NCBI GenBank assembly: GCA_921293015.1
Contig: OV121088.1
Coordinates: 3,596,001 to 3,660,000, forward strand
Length of the DNA: 64,000 nucleotides
Direction: 5' to 3'
From: Phorcus lineatus
Lineage: Eukaryota; Mollusca; Gastropoda; Trochida; Trochidae
Part shown: positions 44,329 through 55,011 of the stretch, in pieces
Layout of the letters: every line of letters starts with the position of its first letter
Numbering within the stretch: position 1 is the stretch's first letter
The notes under the pieces: model-generated
Databases searched by the model: none
Told to the model about the DNA's origin: nothing
Seen by the model: only the letters and a program-made list of their open reading frames with translations
Position numbers and translations under genes: made by a program

Positions 44329-45300
44329 CTAATTGTTTATCGAATGATCGGTGACATGCTGGCTTAACCTGATGACCGTTTTCAGACGGGTGGATTCACA
44401 AATCTCATGATAGTGAGATGTTGTTGATACCTTCTTTTGTGTGCCATCGTTAAGTTTAACAATGATAACACCTCCTGTTACCCATGTGGAGTCAACTCTT
44501 CTTTCTTTGACCAAATCCCTCGCCTGGCGCGCTAGTGCAGCCCTCTTCCTTGTAAGATCTTCGTTGATGAAGATCTTAGTTCCGGACCACACCTTCTGAT
44601 CTCTGAGCTTCTTCCTATTAGTGATAAGCTTCTGTTTGGTGGCATTTGATAAAAAACGCACTATGATGGGCCTTGCTTGAGCCTGGGGTTTAGGTGGAAA
44701 GCGTGGCACTCTTTGGCTAACATCAATGTCGCAAATTGAAATGTTTATTCCAATTGTTTTTGCCACCTCGACAATAAGTTGTCCTGTATCCTCACCTTGC
44801 TTCTCAGGTATACCAGTGACGCGGATGTTGTTGCCTCTAGAGTGTTGTTCGAGTCTGTCTACACTATCAGCCAGTGTGTTCAATTCTTTATCCGTCTCAT
44901 TGATGCTGTCTTTTAGAAGTGTAATTTCATGTTCTAGTTCTTTGTTCTTTTGGACGATAGCGTTCATTTCCTGTCGTAGGGTTGGTTTTATGGCCTCACC
45001 AACAGCACTCCCTATTAGCGACAAAACTTTCTTATCCTGTAAAGCTATTAGGAACTGGTTGATAAAAGAGCTAGCTGTAGATTCTTCAGTAACAAATGTT
45101 TCATCTGTAGCTTCCTGATCGCTCATTGTTGTGTTAGAAAGGTCACAAGATGTATCTGGACACAAGCTACTTGAACTTAGGTTACACTTTCTCTTATTCA
45201 AATTGTCATATTCTGGTGAAGTGGACACATCAGAACGATTACGTTTTGTGGTAGTGAAGGATGTATCCATTAAATGAATGTTATAATGATAGTATGTCAA
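44329..45300 (-). CDS. LINE ORF1 protein, intact (323 aa)
   Basis: An uninterrupted frame from MTYYHYNIHLMDTSFTTTKR. The low-complexity Ser/Thr-rich N-terminus (about 1-75) is followed by a predicted coiled coil (about 105-155, NKELEHEITLLKDSINETDK, LNTLADSVDRLEQHSR) and the conserved RGNNIRVTGIPE block. A C-terminal domain has PIIVRFLSNATKQKLITNRK, KIFINEDLTRKRAALARQAR and VDSTWVTGGVIIVKLNDG. This layout is that of ORF1 proteins of CR1/Jockey-type elements, RNA-binding chaperones that package the LINE transcript. Unlike the ORF1 at 31575 it has no MGVDI leader or 2A motif. A downstream in-frame Met at codon 11 is an alternative start. Confidence 0.85.
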   Translation of the reverse strand: MTYYHYNIHLMDTSFTTTKRNRSDVSTSPEYDNLNKRKCNLSSSSLCPDTSCDLSNTTMSDQEATDETFVTEESTASSFINQFLIALQDKKVLSLIGSAVGEAIKPTLRQEMNAIVQKNKELEHEITLLKDSINETDKELNTLADSVDRLEQHSRGNNIRVTGIPEKQGEDTGQLIVEVAKTIGINISICDIDVSQRVPRFPPKPQAQARPIIVRFLSNATKQKLITNRKKLRDQKVWSGTKIFINEDLTRKRAALARQARDLVKERRVDSTWVTGGVIIVKLNDGTQKKVSTTSHYHEICESTRLKTVIRLSQHVTDHSINN

Positions 45301-45589
45301 TAATAGAATTGCAAAGTTACATGCCAGGCGTGCTGCTCCAGTGAATTCAAGATGGCGGTTCTGTATTCACATTAGAGAGTCAACCCACTATAGTCAGCAT
45401 CTAGGGTTGTTAATTTTTTATTGTCTTTTGGGAAAATAATATGCTCATATATTATGCATGTGGCGGTTCATACCTGTATAAGTAACATTTGTCCCTGGAA
45501 TATCTTCAGTAAGGTCAGGTAAGAAGGCAAGTCAGACCGCGTGTTGAGAGCCGAGAGAGACACGTCCACTCGACATGACGTCACCGGAA

Positions 45590-46765
45590 GAGCTCTTCAC
45601 AATCTAGGAAGCGGCCCCTATACTCCCTCAGTTTGGCATAAAGATGAGCTATGAGCCCTTCACAATCTGAGAATCGATCCCTATACTCCCTCAGTTTGAC
45701 ATAAAGACGAGCTAGGAGCCCTTCACAATCTGAGAAACGATCCCTATACTCCGTCAGTTTGACATATAGGCGAGTTGTGAGCCCTTCACAATCTGAGAAT
45801 TGACCCCTATGCCTTCTCAGTTTGACATAAAGCCGATCTGTGAGCCCTTCACAATCTGAGAATCGACTGCTTTACATTCTCAGTTTAAATAAAGGTGAAC
45901 TGTGAGCCATTCACAATCTGGGAATCGACCCCTATACCCCCTCAGTTTGATATAAAGACGAGCTATGAGCCCTCCATAATCTGAGAATCGATCCCTATAC
46001 TCCGTCAGTTTGACATATAGGCGAAATGTGAGCCCTTCACAGTCTGAGAATCGACTCCTAGATACCCTCTCAGTTTCATATATAGGTGAGCTGTAAGCCC
46101 TTTACAATCTGAGAATTGACCCCAATGCTACCTCAGTTTGACATAAAGCCGATCTGTTGGCCCTTCACAATCTGAGAATCGACGGCTATACCCTCTCAGT
46201 TTAAAAAAAAGGTGAGCCGTGAGCCCTTAACAATCTGGGAATCGGCCCCTATACCACCTCAGTTTGACATAAAGACGAGCTATGAGCCCTCCTCAAACTG
46301 AGAATCGATCCCGATACTCCGTCAGTTTGACATATAGGCGAAATGTGAGCCCTTCACAATCTGAGAATCGACGGCTATACCCTCTCAGTTTAAAAAAAAG
46401 GTCAGCCGTGAGCCCTTAACAATCTGGGAATCGGCCCCTATACCACCTCAGTTTGACATAAAGACGAGCTATGAGCCCTCCACAAACTGAGAATCGATCC
46501 CGATACTCCGCCAGTTTGACATATAGGCGAAATGTGAGCCCTTCACAATCTGAGAATCGACTCCTATATACCCTCTCAGTTTAAATAAAGGTGAGCTATG
46601 AGCCCTTCACAATCTAGGAGTCAACCCTTACATCCCCTAAGTTTGACATAAAGACGAGCTGAATGTCCTTCACAATCTGGGAATCGGCCCCATACCCCCT
46701 TATTTTGAGAAAGAGACAAGCTGATTGCTCATCACAATCTAGGAATCGATCCTTATACTTGCTAA
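45590..46765. repeat. 63-bp minisatellite, right part (about 18-19 units)
   Basis: Same unit as 38611-39337, with several higher-order repeats (for example the run at about 46165-46355 is repeated at about 46355-46545, differing at few positions). It starts with the right copy of the LINE target duplication. Indels break any common reading frame. Confidence 0.92.
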
Positions 46766-46830
46766 ATAGAAAAACCTTAATAAGCTAAATAATTCCCATT
46801 CTATAAAGATGAAAATACTACTAAAACACA

Positions 46831-46943
46831 CATTCTCAGATTGTGATCATTCCCAGATTGTTCAGGTCGCACAATCTGCAGATTGTTTAAACAATTCCTA
46901 GATTGTTCGAACAATCTGCAGATTGTGATATACCCCAGATTGT
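46831..46943. repeat. Cluster of ACAATCTG/CAGATTGT palindromes at the array edge
   Basis: Six CAGATTGT-like cores (46837, 46854, 46879, 46899, 46919, 46936), spaced 17-25 bp. ACAATCTGCAGATTGT is an exact 16-bp palindrome at 46871-46886 and 46911-46926, with a near-palindrome at 46891-46906. The core is the inverted form of the CACAATCTG motif at the start of each 63-bp unit. Confidence 0.85.
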
Positions 46944-47289
46944 TCGTAACATACACACTCACTCACACATATTTTTACAACACCATACGGCATCATAAAT
47001 TACTTCACATAAAATGAATATTGATATATGATAAAAGCATAAATTATCAATAGTTAAGGACAAGTTTGTAAAACACTGTTTTATAGTTGATTCAATCAAA
47101 GTAGCTACTAGCTACATAAATTAGATAACAGTCTGTGTATACAACATGACTCAAACATCAATATATTTTTAAAAAATTTCTTTTATCATTCCACTTTTTT
47201 TAAGTACAGCAAATCGTATAAAACATTGGCAACAAATCATTTCTTTTGAACATTTTAGCATTGTCACTAAACATGAACAGCACAGTTGA
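46944..47289. other. No recognised gene; probably LINE 3' flank
   Basis: AT-rich sequence between the palindrome cluster and the 3' end of a Tx1-like LINE. The LINE 3' UTR probably covers part of it. Confidence 0.35.
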
Positions 47290-50200
47290 TTAGGAATGGT
47301 CTGTGAACAAGTTGTGAAAACTAGACCAGAATTTTACAAATTTTTTAGGGTTACAATTTGAAAAGCCTATCGTTTTTGTTACATTATGGTAATTTGCCAA
47401 CTCTCTCTGAATATGCGTAACTGATAATGTCCTCTTATTGAGGTAACTTCTGAAAATAGCATCTTTAATGACAAGACATAATTGATTTAATGGATCATTA
47501 CTTTTTGAAAGAAAACCTAGAAGAACATTTCTCTTAGTGAAGGAGATATTTATTTCCGCATGCGTATTTATCCAGTTTTCAACTTCATTCCAGAGAGAGA
47601 GAGTGAGCATGCTCACAATTCCATAATACATGGCATATGTCAGCATCAGAGCCGTAACAGCTTGTACATAAAGGAGAATTCTTATAGCCTATCTTAAAAA
47701 TATATTTACTAACAGGCAGGATTTGGTTAGTGATTCTATACTGAAGCCAACGTAATTGCACACTATCAGTGGCTCGAAAGGGAATTTCATTTATATTTCT
47801 CCATTCTTGATCAGTGAAATCATTGATATCAGTTTCCCATTGCTGGTTGGCCGATGTCCTCCGAAACTTTGATAGTAATAAAACATTATGATAATATATT
47901 GAACCCTTTTGGTTATTAATGAGTGAGGAGTGGTTGAAAGGGAGTTTTGGGGACATCAAAGGGGTATTTTCATCCGATTCTAGAGTTTTTAGATACGCAT
48001 CTACGGCTTTAGACACACCGTAGTACGTTAAATAGGTTACAGGAAATATTATATATATTCGTGAATTGTTCGTGAAAGAGGAGTTTGCCTTCATTCTCTA
48101 CCAAATCATTGATATATCTTATTCCCGCTTCTTCCCAGATCCTTATGTAAATGTATTTATTATCAACCTGTAAATTGTCATTAAGCCATTAGAATTGGGA
48201 ATAGGCATCCCTTCGTGTTTTCTTATATTTATCCAAGAAGGTACTCCAACATGACAATACCTCACGCCAGTTAGGTTTTCTAATGGTATCTATAATATGA
48301 TCTTTGATATATTTTGCATCTTTTTCCAAAAAAGTTGGTGGAACAATCTTCGCTTCCATAAGAAATGTTTTAAAGGCAGTATCTGATAGTTGTATACATC
48401 GAAGCCAGGAAATTTTTTGTGAAGCAATGATATCTTTTATAATTGGAACCTTAAAACCTCCAGTTGGAATATTACTCGTTACTCGGTCTCTCTTAATCTT
48501 ATCTGGCTTTTCGTTCCAAATAAATCTAAAACAGTTAGTTTGAAAGGATTGTATAATATCTTCAGATGGTCCTGGGAGAGTAGAAAACAAATGATTCAAT
48601 TTTGGCAAGAGTAGTGATTTCAATACTGTATTACGTCCAAAGGTGTCAGGATTCTACTTTTCCAGAGTTGCATCGAATTTTCTATTTCTTTAAATTTATC
48701 ATTGTAATTAAGATCAACCATATTTTCAAGATCAATGTCAAATTTTATACCCAATTATTTAAAAGTTTCAGTCCAATCCATTTTACTGTCCTGTAAAAGT
48801 TTCATTCGACATCGTTTTTTCGAACCAATCCAAATTAACTTTGTTTTATCAATATTTACTCGTAGTCCTCAAAACGTTCAAACAGGTTCAGAGTGTTTTA
48901 AACTGCTTGTAGATAAGTTGTTGTGCCATCCAGCATCATAGATGTGTCGTCCGCAAACTGAGCTAGCAGATGTTCAATGGTACCAATCTTTATCCCCTTG
49001 ATAAGTTTATTACCTTTAATCAATCTAGTTAATATTTCGGTACATATGATAAAAATGTATGGTGAAATTGGGTCCCCTTGGCGACAGCCCCGACGAAGCT
49101 TGAAAAAGGAACTTGCGAAACCATTGACTAATACACATGATTCAGAGTTTTCGTACAGTATTCTAATCCATTTACGGACTGACGGACAAAAATTAAAGTA
49201 GGTTAAAGCATTTTGAATAAAACCCCAATACACACTATACTATATTTAAACAAATATGCATTTCTAATGATGATAAATTTGTCTTTGTAAACTATTTACC
49301 TGACTGTTTTGCAGCAATAAACCTTACTACAATCGAAAATAAAGCAAGGAATTTCCAGTTTTAAGTTTATCCATAGAATAGTCTCAACAAGATCCTTTTT
49401 ATTTAAAGTCGGTATATGTCAGGACAATCTCTGTACCTTTTGCGGTAGAGAAATTGAAACATTCGAGCATTTATTTTATTCATGTGAGAAAACTAAAAAC
49501 CTAGATTTCACAGTTAGAATCATGGTACCTCTCAAGAACCAGAACCAGCCTTGATATTGATATTACAAATTTCTACTCGGGGACCCAAAGGCAAATGTAT
49601 TAATAAATCACATTTACATTATTACAAAAGAATATACCAATAAAACTAGATTTACTTCCAGTGTTTTAAACTTCAACAATCTGTTTCATTGCATAAAATA
49701 TCACTATCATTTAGAAAAGTACATTAGTCAATGGTTTCGCAAGTTTTCGGAGGAAGACCCCAAATTTAAACAAAAATGGTCATGTCTTCTTTGAACATTG
49801 CACCGTGAGTTTCTTTCACTCTTGCCCTCTGTAACTGTCCACTATCTCCTGTCTATCTCTATCTCTATCTCAGTCTTTTATCGTTCTTGTTACAACAATT
49901 TATCTTTCATATGTTGAAATCATACAATTTGTTTGTACCATTCTCTTGTAATAAAAAAAATAATATTCCTCACATATTTCCTTTATCATATCTTTAACTA
50001 GTTTTACATACTCCGGATCATTTAACAGAGAATTATTTAACTTCCAAAAACCTTTACCGCGTACAATCTTGTTTAGTTGCAGACTCATTTCTATTACAGA
50101 ATGGTCTGTTTTAAAGCCAGGGTCAATTTTGGTGTATTCTATTGATGAAAGGAGATTATGCGAAACAAGAAAATAATCAAGACGTGATTGTTTCAATGGG

Positions 50201-50818
50201 GTAGGTTGTTTCAATGGGGTAGGTTGTCGCCAAGTATATCTTTTTTTCATAAGGATTGGATAATCTCCATGGATCTTTCAGATCATATAATTCAATAAGT
50301 TCATGTATTTTTGCTATCACTTTAGGGTTGTTTATATGTTTGTAATTAAATTTATCAAAAATTGGATTTAAAGCACAAATCCAATCCCCACAGAGAATTA
50401 AAAATTCCGACTCAGATTCATTCAAAATGTCTACAATTCGTTCGTAGAATTCGGGTGTGTCTTCGTTAGGGCCATACAAGTTTAAAAGAAGATATTCCCT
50501 ATCATCAATTTCAATATCTGAACCCTTAAAGTTCCCAAAATCTTCAACAGGATACTGTTCTTTAATGCTAAACTCAAAAGTATTATTAAAAAATATTGCG
50601 GTTCCACGAGCATTCGATTTATAGGAACTAAAGTAGCTTTCAGAATAGCCCCATTGTTGTTTGATAAACTATTCCTGTTGTTTCGTAAAATGAACATCTT
50701 GTAAACAGTATATAGATGCTGTTTTCATTTCAAGAAAACTAAATACTTGTTTCCTTTTTAGACTGTCACCAAGGCCCCTACAATTCATCGAAATAATTCT
50801 TACTCTTTCAGATCCCAT
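47290..50818 (-). pseudogene. Tx1/L1-like LINE ORF2, broken and interrupted
   Basis: Starts at MGSERVRIISMNCRGLGD (ATG at 50816-50818). The endonuclease continues in shifted frames: IYCLQDVHF, LLLNLYGPNED, FLILCGDWICALNP (about 50375), SRLDYFLVSHNL and TDHSVIEMSL (about 50100). An 18-bp-scale tandem duplication at about 50190-50230 repeats TPLKQ. The sequence is lost or replaced from about 49840 to 49240, which removes the RT finger region. The RT resumes at 49233 (RRGCRQGDPISPYIFIICTE, QFADDTSMMLDG), followed by SLLLPKLNHLFSTLPG (48620), WLQYRITNQILPVSKYI (47740) and a zinc-knuckle-like LCTSCYGSDADICHVLWNC (47660). ORF1 is absent, so it is 5'-truncated near 50825. Confidence 0.8.
49250..49830 (+). 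pseudogene. Opposite-strand Tx1-like LINE 3' fragment inside the previous LINE
   Basis: The plus strand reads CQDNLCTFCGREIETFEHLFYSC (about 49420-49480), then HIKRIYTNKTRFTSSVLNFN and WFRKFSEEDPKFKQKWSCLL stop. This is a typical Tx1/L1 ORF2 C-terminus. It sits exactly where the minus-strand LINE has lost its RT finger region, so an insertion with deletion, or an inversion, is implied. Confidence 0.75.
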
Positions 50819-50825
50819 TATTAAT

Positions 50826-51543
50826 CATTCTACCATGAAACTGCTGGATACTCGATTCTGATTGGCTGTTTTGTCCGACTCAGAGGGTATCAATTCACGA
50901 TTGAAGTTGCTCTGTTTACCCGAAATCAGTTTACACTGTATTAATACATACATTTACTTCCGACTATCCGACTGGTAACTTCAGAGTCGATATTCCGCTT
51001 GCAAGTGGGATTAATCTCTTTCCAAAATTTGTTATCGTGTGTTTACACGGAGAGAGCAAATTGTTTTAATTTTATGTCCTACTGTGTACAAAATAAGAAG
51101 TTTGAGTGAAAAATATCGTAAACTAAGCTTTCCGCCACTGGGCATGCAGCAGCATTCCTTCGAATACGGCAACTAAACAATGACGTCATTTCGCGAGCGC
51201 TTCTGACGTCATAAACCCTATTACGACCTCATAGTGATCTACTGTTAGAGTCATCCATTTGCATCATGAGGGGGTGGCGCGGTGTTTGTTTGCTATCAGA
51301 ACAAGAAAAAAAGACTTTTTAAACGATTCGATATTTATATTTGTACCTCATACTAGTACGAAACCATTTCGTGAACACGCAGTATTAGGTTTAACTTTGT
51401 TAACGAGATAATTTTAGTTCAATACTAAGACGCAAAATCCCCGATGCTAACGAGTTCATGTTTGTCTACAGAAGTCGGAACATTTTACACTGTGCATTTC
51501 GCTATGAAAAGGAGTTCAGCATTCAAATCGTCATGGTAGAATG
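50826..51543. repeat. Possible non-autonomous element with 13-bp inverted ends
   Basis: CATTCTACCATGA (50826-50838) and TCATGGTAGAATG (51531-51543) are exact reverse complements 718 bp apart. No target duplication or coding capacity is visible. Two TGACGTCA octamers lie inside (51181 and 51204). Chance pairing is possible. Confidence 0.35.
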
Positions 51544-52203
51544 GAGATAAACCTGCGCGTTCGGTTTCAATTTAAAATTTACTCGCTATCAATCCAGTAT
51601 AACATGTCTTTGATTTTCAAACACACTAGGTTTATCTCCTAATTCTATTTTAATGGTTGGATGGCACACTCGATACAATATTGACATTTTCGTAAAACTT
51701 CCCGAATCTGCTCTTTGTTGTGATGTATTATGACAGTGGATTTTTTTATCAAAGTAAACCAAAAAAGGAAAGAAAATATAAAACGCATCCTCGGATAGTT
51801 TGGTTTCTAAGTTCACAACCCTTACCCGCTACAAACAAACTAGGTAAAGTTGTATATAAAAACAATTATTTCAATAAACAAATGTCGCTTTGACCTTATA
51901 TGAGAACAAAAGTCACACTGACCTTGATCAAAACAGTGGCTACCTGCAAGTGCGCTGCACGGATCGCATGTGTTCTTATATAGTCAGTTAACATCAAGAG
52001 CTATGTATAAAACGATATCCAAAGGGTAGTAATCTTTCAATATGTTGACATATATTTCGGAAATCTATTCCTGTTATTAGATAACAATCCGCTCTACAAT
52101 TCAACTTCCGTACGTCCAGTGCAATAATATACAGATATACTTAAAGACAAGCACGGAATCGAACAGGTCAACTGTTGGCGAATATCAGTCAATCATCAAT
52201 ATA
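51544..52203. other. No recognised gene
   Basis: AT-rich sequence before the second Tc1 element; no coding or structural signal identified. Confidence 0.4.
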
Positions 52204-52205
52204 TA

Positions 52206-53549
52206 GTGATGGAAACGCTTAATTACTGTTAACTTATGTCTGGCATGTTCCGTTTGTACGAGGCTGCGTGGGGCCATTATAAACTGAAAATGTTGAAGTT
52301 TACTTTCACTGAAAAAGGTACCGTGAAATTGATTTCCATGAACTTCATGCATGGCAAGGTCCATTTAACCTTCAAGGAGTCAACGAATGTCAGTGTACCT
52401 TTACATTCAGAATCAGGCCAAGAGCTTACCTTTCTGATAATGAGAAATGGCAGGCTATCGGGTGCATAAACAGCGGTCAATCAATATGCCAGACAGCCAG
52501 ACAATTTAACAAGTCTAAAAGTGTGATTTCGCGACTGTGGAACCGGTACCGTCAGACAGGGAACGTAAAGCTTAGACCAGGTCGTGGTCCAAAACGTAAG
52601 ACAATGCCCCGAAACGACCGCCAGCTGGTGCTGCTGTCCTTACGTAACCGATTTAAATCAGCATCGAAAATAAACTCTGAGTTCAGGGCAGTAACGAGAC
52701 TAAGAATTTGTGACCGTACTTTCAGAAACAGACTTAAAGCAGCAGGCTTATAGTCACGTCGTCCTGTTGTTGGGGTAAGGCTGACTGCGGAACACAGACG
52801 TCTCAGGAGAACATGGGCTACACAACATCGAGTTAGACAACTTCGACATTGGCGCAATACCATGGTCAGTGATGAGTCAAGATTCAATTTGGACTTCACA
52901 GATGGTCGGATCCGCGTTTGGCGACGCCTTCGTGAACGTCACCATCAGTGCACCATCAAACAACACGATTCCTACAGGGGCGGATCTGTGATGGTATGGG
53001 GCGGCATAACCTACGACCATAGGACCAACCTTGTTCGACTTGATGGAAGGGTTACTGGTGTCCGTTACCGAGACGAAGTGTTGCAACCTGTTGTTCTTCC
53101 TTTCCGCCGTAGAGTGGGTGTAAAATTTGAGTTTCAACATGACAATCCTAGACCCCACACGGCTCATGTCAGCAGGGATTTTCTCACGCAAAACAACGTC
53201 AAAGTGTTGCCATGGGCGTCCAAGAGCCCAGACATTAATCCCATTGAACACCTCTGGGACGTTCGTGGACGTCGGGTGAGGGATCGTGATGTTCTACCCC
53301 AGACACTTGATGCCATGTACCAGGCTCTACAAGAAGAGTGACGCGCAGTTTCTCGGGCTGTCATCCGGAAGTTGATCCAAAAAGTTCCACGACGGTGTGA
53401 AGAAGTGATCAGAAAACAGGGAGGACACACCAGATACTGAAATTTCACCTGTGGTGTACATACTTAATGAAATATACTTGATCAAAAACCCAAGACAATA
53501 AAACAAATTTCACCATCAATACCTGCGTTCCTTTATTCATTTCCATCAG
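52206..53549 (+). mobile_element. Second Tc1/mariner-type transposon
   Basis: Left end GTGATGGAAACGCTTAA and right end (reverse complement) CTGATGGAAATGAATAAA are short inverted repeats. TA flanks at 52204-52205 and 53550-53551. One plus-strand transposase gene lies inside. It belongs to a different family from the 25300 element. Confidence 0.82.
52410..53440 (+). pseudogene. Tc1-like transposase with one stop and one late frame break
   Basis: The frame reads AYLSDNEKWQAIGCINSGQS (about 52423), a helix-turn-helix (ICQTARQFNKSKSVISRLWN), RPGRGPKRKT, a second HTH-like region and RFRNRLKAAGL, then a stop at 52751-52753. The same frame continues SRRPVVGVRLTAEHRRLRRT, MVSDESRFNLDF (first Asp), GGSVMVWGGITYD, FEFQHDNPRPHTAH (second Asp) and INPIEHLWDVRGRR (Glu). 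Near 53340 another stop precedes VSRAVIRKLIQKVPRRCEEV. Catalytic DDE residues are intact, so few mutations disable it. Confidence 0.85.
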
Positions 53550-53747
53550 TATATGTTCTTTTAGTCAAACATTGTGGTGTCCATTCATGACTGATTGTTG
53601 TTTCTCGTAAATGACTGAGTGTCAAGTATAGGTCCCCTAACATGCCACGCTGTCAGATTAACTTATCAACTGAGTTCAGTCCTTGATGAATAACGTTGTA
53701 GGATATATTTATATTTTGGCGACATAAGGTTTTTTGCATGAGTACTT

Positions 53748-53768
53748 ATTTCTTTGTTTCAGGTAAGT
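53748..53768 (+). promoter_or_regulatory. Adjoined 3'/5' splice motif (recursive-splice-like)
   Basis: ATTTCTTTGTTTCAG is directly followed by GTAAGT, a strong acceptor abutting a strong donor. It lies at the start of an intron block homologous to that following the 47-nt exon in copy 1. Confidence 0.35.
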
Positions 53769-54180
53769 TTTTAAAAACGATGTATCAAGTATAGTATTTA
53801 TTAACTCGGATCTTTATTAGATTGATCTCAAACTCTGTTAATATTCATCCTAGTTTTTTGGGGGGAAAACCCCAGATATTAGCAAAATACATATATACAC
53901 TTCGAACAACTTTGAAGTATGCAGAAAAGAATAATTTTTAATGTTTTTTTTGGTGATATAATGCAGCACAAACTTGATTAGATGATTCATCATATGTACT
54001 GTTAAATCAGCTTGTTTGTATTGTTTACAATGGATATTATGTTCAATTGCTCGTAGACACTGAGAGGATAAACCCGAGCCACTTAATCAAGAAAACGAGC
54101 AAACAGTTGAATATTTGTTTCTGGTACGAAAAGTATATACTTAAATGATTTGAAAACACATACCATTAACAAATCTTAAG
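53760..54180 (+). repeat. Tandem segmental duplication, copy 4 (intron only)
   Basis: Shares ordered blocks with about 19554-19970: GCAGAAAA.GA near 53920, GATATAATG..GCAC, AAATCAG.TTGT, GTTCAATTGCTCGTAGAC (54033) and AAACACAT..CATTAACAAA. No 47-nt exon remains. Confidence 0.65.
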
Positions 54181-54296
54181 GTGGGACGGATTCCCAAGTT
54201 GGGATAATACATATATGTATATATATTTATTGAACTTTCACCTTGTTTACTCTTTCTTATATATATATAGTTCATGCAGTTCCACCTCTCAAGTCA

Positions 54297-54840
54297 TATA
54301 TAGAAAAACACATTTGTTGAAGAAAACCAAGATGATTTATTCACAAGTACTTTCGACAATAAGGTCATAAAGACGTTGTTCTTTAATGTCTTTTTCCGAC
54401 ACAATAGTGCAAATTCGTCTAGCTAAAGAGTATGGGATATTGCGCTTAGTGTGTCTGGGATGACATGTGGAAAAAATATGTATTCTGTTTTCCCGATATA
54501 CAAAGTTGATTCCACTGAATCTAATTGCTTGGCGGAAAAGGAATTATTATTCATTAATAAACTTAAGCCAAAACTTAATTCAAAACTTTAATCTAATATT
54601 CTTCAATTCAATGTCCATTTGCAAGTATGTTTTGTAATGCGCTACATATGTAGCATGCAGTCTATATGTATGTAATGTATCTACGCAACATATGTATCTA
54701 TGCAATGCATTGTGACGTCATAATTGTTAATCATGACGTCATAACCGACTCAACGTCATTCACCTGATGAGACCTTATGGTCGAAAGTACTTGTGAATAC
54801 ATCATCTTGGTTTTCTTCAACAAATGTGTTTTTCTATATA
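54297..54840 (+). mobile_element. Probable Penelope-like element remnant with inverted 70-bp ends
   Basis: The arms 54297-54366 and 54771-54840 are reverse complements with about 2 mismatches in 70, starting in TATATA runs. Inside, the plus strand reads LAEKELLFINKLKPKLN (about 54527-54582), which resembles the C-terminal end of the GIY-YIG endonuclease of Penelope-like retroelements. It is followed by a stop and a 3' region ending CCTGATGAGACCTTATGGTC, typical of their terminal repeat. The RT is absent. A palindromic DNA transposon is the alternative. Confidence 0.5.
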
Positions 54841-55011
54841 TATATATATATATGTTTATGTATATATATTATATATATATACGAGTGCTTATCTAAAAAA
54901 CTGTTGTTCAACTGGTTTTAAGTATGTTTACAAAAACTCCATCATATTGTGTCCTACACGCCTTATATTTTACCTTCCCGTGATCATTTGTTTTTTTCTT
55001 TATTTCAACAG

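Larger units (their letters stand above)
39338..45589 (-). mobile_element. Full-length CR1/Jockey-like LINE with two intact ORFs
   Basis: 6,252 bp between 14-bp target duplications (39324-39337 and 45590-45603), inserted in the 63-bp minisatellite. Minus-strand order: 5' UTR (45589-45301), ORF1 (45300-44329, 323 aa), a 1.43-kb spacer (44328-42902), ORF2 (42901-39596, 1101 aa), and a 3' UTR ending GTTTAAATC without a long poly(A). Both ORFs are uninterrupted, so this is the best candidate for a recently active element in the window. Internal structure, TSD and a restored empty site all agree on its boundaries. Confidence 0.92.

Noticed and set aside
44726..45118. 130-codon plus-strand frame
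   Set aside because: Shadow of the intact LINE ORF1 on the minus strand.
38611..46765. Regularly spaced 63-bp repeats as a CRISPR array
   Set aside because: There are no unique spacers; the whole unit repeats, it lies in animal DNA and no cas genes are present. It is a minisatellite.
52552..53251. Minus-strand frames over the second Tc1 element
   Set aside because: Complement of the transposase; the plus strand carries the HTH and DDE motifs.
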